From assembly GCA_900752425.1 (NCBI GenBank), contig CAADVE010000001.1, forward strand, positions 1 to 8,439: a stretch of DNA of 8,439 nucleotides, written 5' to 3'. Numbering within the stretch: the stretch's first letter is position 1; each line of letters starts with the position of its first letter. Below the pieces are notes generated by a model. It was not told the DNA's origin, did not search any database, and was given only the letters and a program-made list of their open reading frames with translations. Of this stretch, positions 6,050-8,439 are shown piece after piece. Both the position numbers and the translations under genes were made by a program. The stretch is from an uncultured Collinsella sp. (GTDB taxonomy: Bacteria; Actinomycetota; Coriobacteriia; Coriobacteriales; Coriobacteriaceae).

Positions 6050-6931
6050 TTACTGGTCGGTCGGCTTGGTGACGCCGGACTCATCGGACCAAAGCTCGAC
6101 ACCCTTGTTCTTAAGGTAGTTGTCGGCATAGGCGCGACGGCCGCCGGGCTTGGCGGTGAGGTCGCCCATCATGTTGGAGAAGCCGCCGTCGACCTTGATG
6201 GCGTCGCCGGTGGTAAAGTCTGAGCGCGTGGACGCCAGGAACATGACGGCGTTGGCGATATCGCTGACCTCGCCGATGCGACGCGTGGCGATCAGACGGC
6301 TGCGGCTCTTTTCGACCTCGGGATCGGCGTAGAAGTTGGCTGACATCGGGGTCTTAACGAAGCAAGGCTCGACGCAGTTGGAGCGCACGCCGTAGGGGCC
6401 CCACTCGGCAGCCAGCATCTTGGACATCATGTTGACGCCCGCCTTGGTGGAGCTGTACACGCCCGAGAACGTCTCGGGGGAGTGGCTGGCGACGGTCGAG
6501 ATGTGCACCAGGCGGCCCTGGCCGGCCTTGATCATCTCGCGACCAAAGCGCTGCGAGGTGATGAAGTAACCGGTGAGGTTGACGTTGAGCACCTGCTCCC
6601 AGTCGCTCAGCGGCAGGTCTTCCATGGCGGCGAAGCGCAGGATACCGGCGGTGTTGACGAGAACGTCGACGCGGCCGAAGTCGGCGATGGTGGCGTCGAC
6701 GGCGGCCTGAACTTCGGCCTCGTCGGTGGCGTTCATCTTGTAGCCCTCGGCGTGGATGCCAAACTCGGCGGCGAGGTCGGCGGCTGCGGCCTTGACCTTT
6801 TCCTCGTCCAGATCGAGCAGGACGACGTTGGCGCCGTTGCGGGCGAACTCGCGACAAATCTCGACGCCCATACCGCCGAGCGCGCCAGTCACGGCGCAGA
6901 CATCGCCCTCGAGCTTAAGCCAATTGCTCAT
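6050..6931 (-). CDS. Short-chain dehydrogenase/reductase (classical SDR)
   Basis: A 293-residue cytosolic NAD(P)-dependent oxidoreductase. The cofactor motif is T-G-A-L-G-G-M-G (15-22). Asp40 at the end of the second beta strand favours NAD(H) over NADP(H). N-T-A-G (93-96) is the N-N-A-G variant. The catalytic set is Asn118, Ser145, Tyr159 and Lys163 (Y-S-S-T-K), all present, and V-D-G-G closes the core at 247-250. About 43 residues follow this point, which is longer than the usual classical SDR and ends in a polar tail. Relatives act on polyols, sugar acids, hydroxyacids or steroids; the substrate is not decided by sequence. It is the first gene of the - strand operon, with a purine-rich GAAGGGAAG before its ATG and a 27-bp dyad in its leader. 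A divergent LysR gene lies opposite, so it is the likely direct regulatory target. Confidence 0.92.
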   Translation of the reverse strand: MSNWLKLEGDVCAVTGALGGMGVEICREFARNGANVVLLDLDEEKVKAAAADLAAEFGIHAEGYKMNATDEAEVQAAVDATIADFGRVDVLVNTAGILRFAAMEDLPLSDWEQVLNVNLTGYFITSQRFGREMIKAGQGRLVHISTVASHSPETFSGVYSSTKAGVNMMSKMLAAEWGPYGVRSNCVEPCFVKTPMSANFYADPEVEKSRSRLIATRRIGEVSDIANAVMFLASTRSDFTTGDAIKVDGGFSNMMGDLTAKPGGRRAYADNYLKNKGVELWSDESGVTKPTDQ

Positions 6932-6957
6932 AGGAACTTCCCTTCTTGTGCCTCCCG

Positions 6958-6984
6958 GTGGGTCGCTCCCATTAACCGACCCAC
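6958..6984. promoter_or_regulatory. 27-bp perfect dyad in the SDR operon leader
   Basis: GTGGGTCG (6958-6965) and its exact reverse complement CGACCCAC (6977-6984) are separated by 11 bases, ATTAA-containing at the centre. It lies 26 bp upstream of the SDR start codon and just downstream of a possible - strand promoter. It could be an operator, or a leader hairpin since no T-run follows. It does not have the classic AT-rich T-N11-A LysR box ends, so another binding protein or an RNA role remains possible. Confidence 0.55.
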
Positions 6985-7000
6985 GTGGTTTTCGCTGGTT

Positions 7001-7029
7001 ATCGTATGCTTTGCATTTGCGCAGGTGAA
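7001..7029 (-). promoter_or_regulatory. Possible promoter of the SDR operon
   Basis: On the - strand TTCACC (7024-7029) and TACGAT (7001-7006) are 17 bp apart, each matching four of six positions of the sigma-70 -35 and -10 consensus. This would start transcription near 6994 and give a leader of about 60 nt containing the 6958-6984 dyad. The boxes are weak, as expected for an activator-dependent operon, so the call is tentative. Confidence 0.35.
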
Positions 7030-7040
7030 TTGCATATTTG

Positions 7041-7070
7041 TTAGAATGGCGTTAACCGTAGGTTTATACT
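7041..7070 (+). promoter_or_regulatory. Possible promoter of the LysR gene
   Basis: TTAGAA (7041-7046) and TATACT (7065-7070) are separated by 18 bp on the + strand. The -10 matches five of six consensus positions and the -35 four of six. Transcription would begin near 7077, leaving a leader of nearly 90 nt that contains the palindrome CTCAATTGAG at 7088-7097. That palindrome is a candidate autoregulatory site. Confidence 0.35.
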
Positions 7071-7153
7071 GTGCGATGCAGTTTTTTCTCAATTGAGCGC
7101 GTGACCTGCCAAAACGACCCCCTGTGGCGCCATGCGTTCACAGGCGCGAAAAC

Positions 7154-7167
7154 GGGAGATTGACGTG
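7154..7167 (+). promoter_or_regulatory. Ribosome binding site and GTG start deciding the LysR N-terminus
   Basis: GGGAG (7154-7158) lies six bases before GTG at 7165. The upstream in-frame ATG at 7132 has no Shine-Dalgarno-like sequence in front of it. LysR family proteins usually have only a few residues before the L-E-x-I helix, which fits the GTG start. Confidence 0.6.
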
Positions 7168-8043
7168 TACGATCGACGACTCGAGGCCATATCGGCCGCC
7201 GCGGAGCTGGGAAGCTTCTCACGTGCGGCGGCAAAATTGCGCGTGTCGACCCCGGCGCTCGTCAAACAGGTGTCGGGTTTCGAGGCCGAGTTTGGCATCA
7301 CGTTGTTCGAGCGCTCGCATTCGGGTGTTAAGGTGACGCCGGCGGGCGCTCTGCTGGTGGACGACGCGCGCTCGATCATGCGGCAGTCCGAGGATGCGCT
7401 GCGTCGCGCCCGACGCGCGGCGGGCGATGGCGGTGCCGTGCGTCTGGGCGTGTCGATGATGTGCCCGGGGCGCCAAACGCTGTCGATGTGGACGGGCGTA
7501 CACGAGCTGGAGCCATCGTTGCGCTTCGAGATCGTGCCGGTAAGCGACCTCTACGACGAACGCGAGACCGTCATGCGCAGCCTCGGTCGCGAGGTGGATG
7601 TGGTGCAGTCGAGTTTTTCGACCCCGCGCTGGGGTGACGCCTGCCAAAAGCTCCGCATTGTCAACGTGCCGTTTTATATCGACCTGCCGCGCACGAGCCC
7701 GCTGGCGCGCAAGAATCGCATTACGGTCGCCGACTTGGAGGGTATGCGTCTGCGCGTGCTCCGCCACGGCAACGACGCTATGGACAGCCTGCGTATCGAT
7801 CTTTTGGCAGACGGCGGCGTGGACGTGATCGATGTGGATAGCTTCGACTTTGCGCTCTTTAACGAGGCAGAGGAAAAGGGCGACGCGGTGCTCACCTGCG
7901 GCGCATGGTCGGGGGTGCACCCGGCCTTTGTGGGCGTGCCGTTCCTGTGCGGGCGAGAGGTGCCGGTCTTTTTGCACTATCCGCTCGAGCCCACCCTCCA
8001 AGTCCAGAAATTCGTCAACGCCATGGCGCAACTTCTCAAGTAG
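7165..8043 (+). CDS. LysR-type transcriptional regulator (GTG start)
   Basis: A 292-residue DNA-binding regulator. The N-terminal winged helix-turn-helix (about 4-62) carries L-G-S-F-S-R-A-A-A-K-L (residues 15-25), then V-S-T-P-A-L-V-K-Q-V and L-F-E-R-S-H-S-G-V-K-V-T-P-A-G, all in the family order. A linker helix leads to a periplasmic-binding-protein-like effector domain (about 90-290) opening with V-R-L-G-V-S. I chose the GTG at 7165 over the ATG at 7132 (303 residues) because of the ribosome binding site and family N-terminus. It is divergent from the SDR-MFS-Gfo/Idh operon across a gap of about 230 bp, the classic layout for a LysR regulator and its target. It probably activates or represses the operon in response to its substrate or a product. 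The ligand cannot be read from the effector domain. Confidence 0.9.
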   Translation: MYDRRLEAISAAAELGSFSRAAAKLRVSTPALVKQVSGFEAEFGITLFERSHSGVKVTPAGALLVDDARSIMRQSEDALRRARRAAGDGGAVRLGVSMMCPGRQTLSMWTGVHELEPSLRFEIVPVSDLYDERETVMRSLGREVDVVQSSFSTPRWGDACQKLRIVNVPFYIDLPRTSPLARKNRITVADLEGMRLRVLRHGNDAMDSLRIDLLADGGVDVIDVDSFDFALFNEAEEKGDAVLTCGAWSGVHPAFVGVPFLCGREVPVFLHYPLEPTLQVQKFVNAMAQLLK

Positions 8044-8059
8044 CTACTTTGGCGATGAT

Positions 8060-8155
8060 TATTTTGGGATGGGGCTGTTTTAGCTACCCCGGTTTATAAC
8101 GCGAACGGTTTGGCCGATTGACAACTGGAGCAGCTAAGTAGTCCCGTCCCAAATA
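8060..8155. repeat. 96-bp imperfect palindrome after the LysR gene
   Basis: The left arm, about 8060-8099, and right arm, about 8118-8155, pair over most of their length. Clear blocks are TATTTTGGGA/TCCCAAATA, AGCT/AGCT and the ends near TTGACAA. Of seven substitutions in the outer 32 bases, five would be G-U pairs in the + strand RNA and two would be A-C or C-A mismatches. That favours a folded RNA in the LysR 3' region over a DNA site. No T-run follows, so simple termination is not shown. The right arm contains the core shared with 3260-3275. Confidence 0.6.
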
Positions 8156-8177
8156 GACTACCCGTGTATATTGTTCA

Positions 8178-8196
8178 GATCGGCGCAACGCCGGTC
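8178..8196 (+). repeat. Small hairpin in the right intergenic region
   Basis: GATCGGCG (8178-8185) can pair with CGCCGGTC (8189-8196) around CAA, with one G-T wobble. A T-poor segment follows, so it would be a weak terminator at best. Apart from this I see nothing between 8156 and 8252: no gene and no clear promoter. Confidence 0.3.
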
Positions 8197-8252
8197 TTGC
8201 TGCTCTTGGCTAGGCCGCACTATCGAACATGCTTCTGGTCTTCGATTGCCAT

Positions 8253-8439
8253 GGGAAAGCTCGTCCCAGTTTGTGTGCTTAGAGTGGGATGCTGTTTCCC
8301 AAAGGTGCCGTTAGGGGAAACTGCATCCCGGTTTGCGCCCTTGAAACGGGATGCGGTTTCCCGGAGGGGCTCCAGCGGGAAACGGCATCCCATTTTGGCC
8401 CGAAAAGTGGGATACGGTTTCCGGCCGGCATGAAAAAAG
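8253..8439. repeat. Tandem array, 62-bp period, of alternating inverted 15-bp units (runs off the right edge)
   Basis: Six 15-base units alternate in orientation. GGGATGC-N-GTTTCCC type units begin at 8286, 8348 and 8409, and the last is one base shorter at its end. Units of the opposite type, GGGAAAC-N-GCATCCC, begin at 8315 and 8377, and a diverged one begins at 8253. Start-to-start steps are 33, 29, 33, 29 and 32, so the full period is 62, 62, 62 and 61. The first two full periods match at about 40 of 62 positions. Spacers between units differ but keep their lengths. The T-rich flank after the CCC and A-rich flank before the GGG (for example 8392-8396 and 8403-8406) allow a competing hairpin between neighbouring pairs. 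The array continues past the window. Confidence 0.8.

Noticed and set aside
4595..6223. Long + strand open frame of 542 codons opposite the transporter and SDR genes
   Set aside because: Its product is rich in Gly, Asp, Glu and His with no recognisable domain. It lies antisense to two well-supported genes with clear motifs, as expected for a frame shadow in high-GC DNA.
6050..6931. SDR as a bile-acid hydroxysteroid dehydrogenase, as known from Collinsella
   Set aside because: The sequence does not resemble the Collinsella 7-beta enzyme as I recall it, and the Gfo/Idh and LysR context points elsewhere. Without a search this remains open but unsupported.
7132..7164. Upstream ATG as the LysR start
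   Set aside because: It has no Shine-Dalgarno sequence before it and would add eleven residues before the conserved N-terminal helix. The GTG at 7165 has GGGAG at a good distance. The ATG cannot be fully excluded.
7219..8031. - strand open frame of 270 codons opposite the LysR gene
   Set aside because: The + strand frame carries the complete LysR winged helix and effector domain. The antisense product is His/Arg/Ala-rich with no recognisable fold.
8164..8433. + strand open frame of 89 codons across the right-end array
   Set aside because: Most of it is the 62-bp repeat array read through. It has no ribosome binding site and no protein features.
8253..8439. Possible CRISPR array at the right end
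   Set aside because: Units are only 15 bp, alternate in orientation, have 14-18 bp spacers with repeated flanking features and are too diverged. No cas gene is in view.

Overview
The window is high-GC bacterial DNA with compact genes, AAGGAG-type ribosome binding sites and structured, repeat-rich intergenic gaps. Protein flavour and codon use suggest an intestinal actinomycete of the Coriobacteriia, most likely Collinsella or a close relative. That placement is inference from reading, not from a search. No tRNA, rRNA, transposase, integrase or CRISPR array was seen.

Layout. (1) 1-676, + strand: a transaldolase/fructose-6-phosphate aldolase family gene, cut by the left edge. (2) 677-1058: a 382-bp gap holding a 66-bp hairpin, a degenerate second copy of the transaldolase 3' end, two oppositely oriented copies of a 48-bp motif, and a strong + strand terminator between those copies. 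(3) 1059-3206, - strand: tex, an RNA-binding transcription accessory protein. (4) 3207-3616: a 410-bp gap with a roughly 160-bp near-palindromic element and the terminator of the next operon. (5) 6931 down to 3617, - strand: a three-gene operon in the order SDR dehydrogenase, OFA-type MFS transporter, Gfo/Idh/MocA dehydrogenase. (6) 6932-7164: a divergent promoter region with a 27-bp dyad. (7) 7165-8043, + strand: a LysR-type regulator. (8) 8044-8439: no gene, but a long imperfect palindrome followed by a tandem array with a 62-bp period that runs off the right edge.

Working together. The operon reads as a small catabolic or redox-conversion module. The MFS protein would carry a small organic solute, two NAD(P)-dependent dehydrogenases would act on it in turn, and the divergent LysR protein would sense the substrate or a product. 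The substrate cannot be read from the sequence. Tex and the transaldolase are housekeeping neighbours and are not part of the module. The least ordinary content is non-coding: several distinct palindromic or inverted repeat types in the three large gaps.
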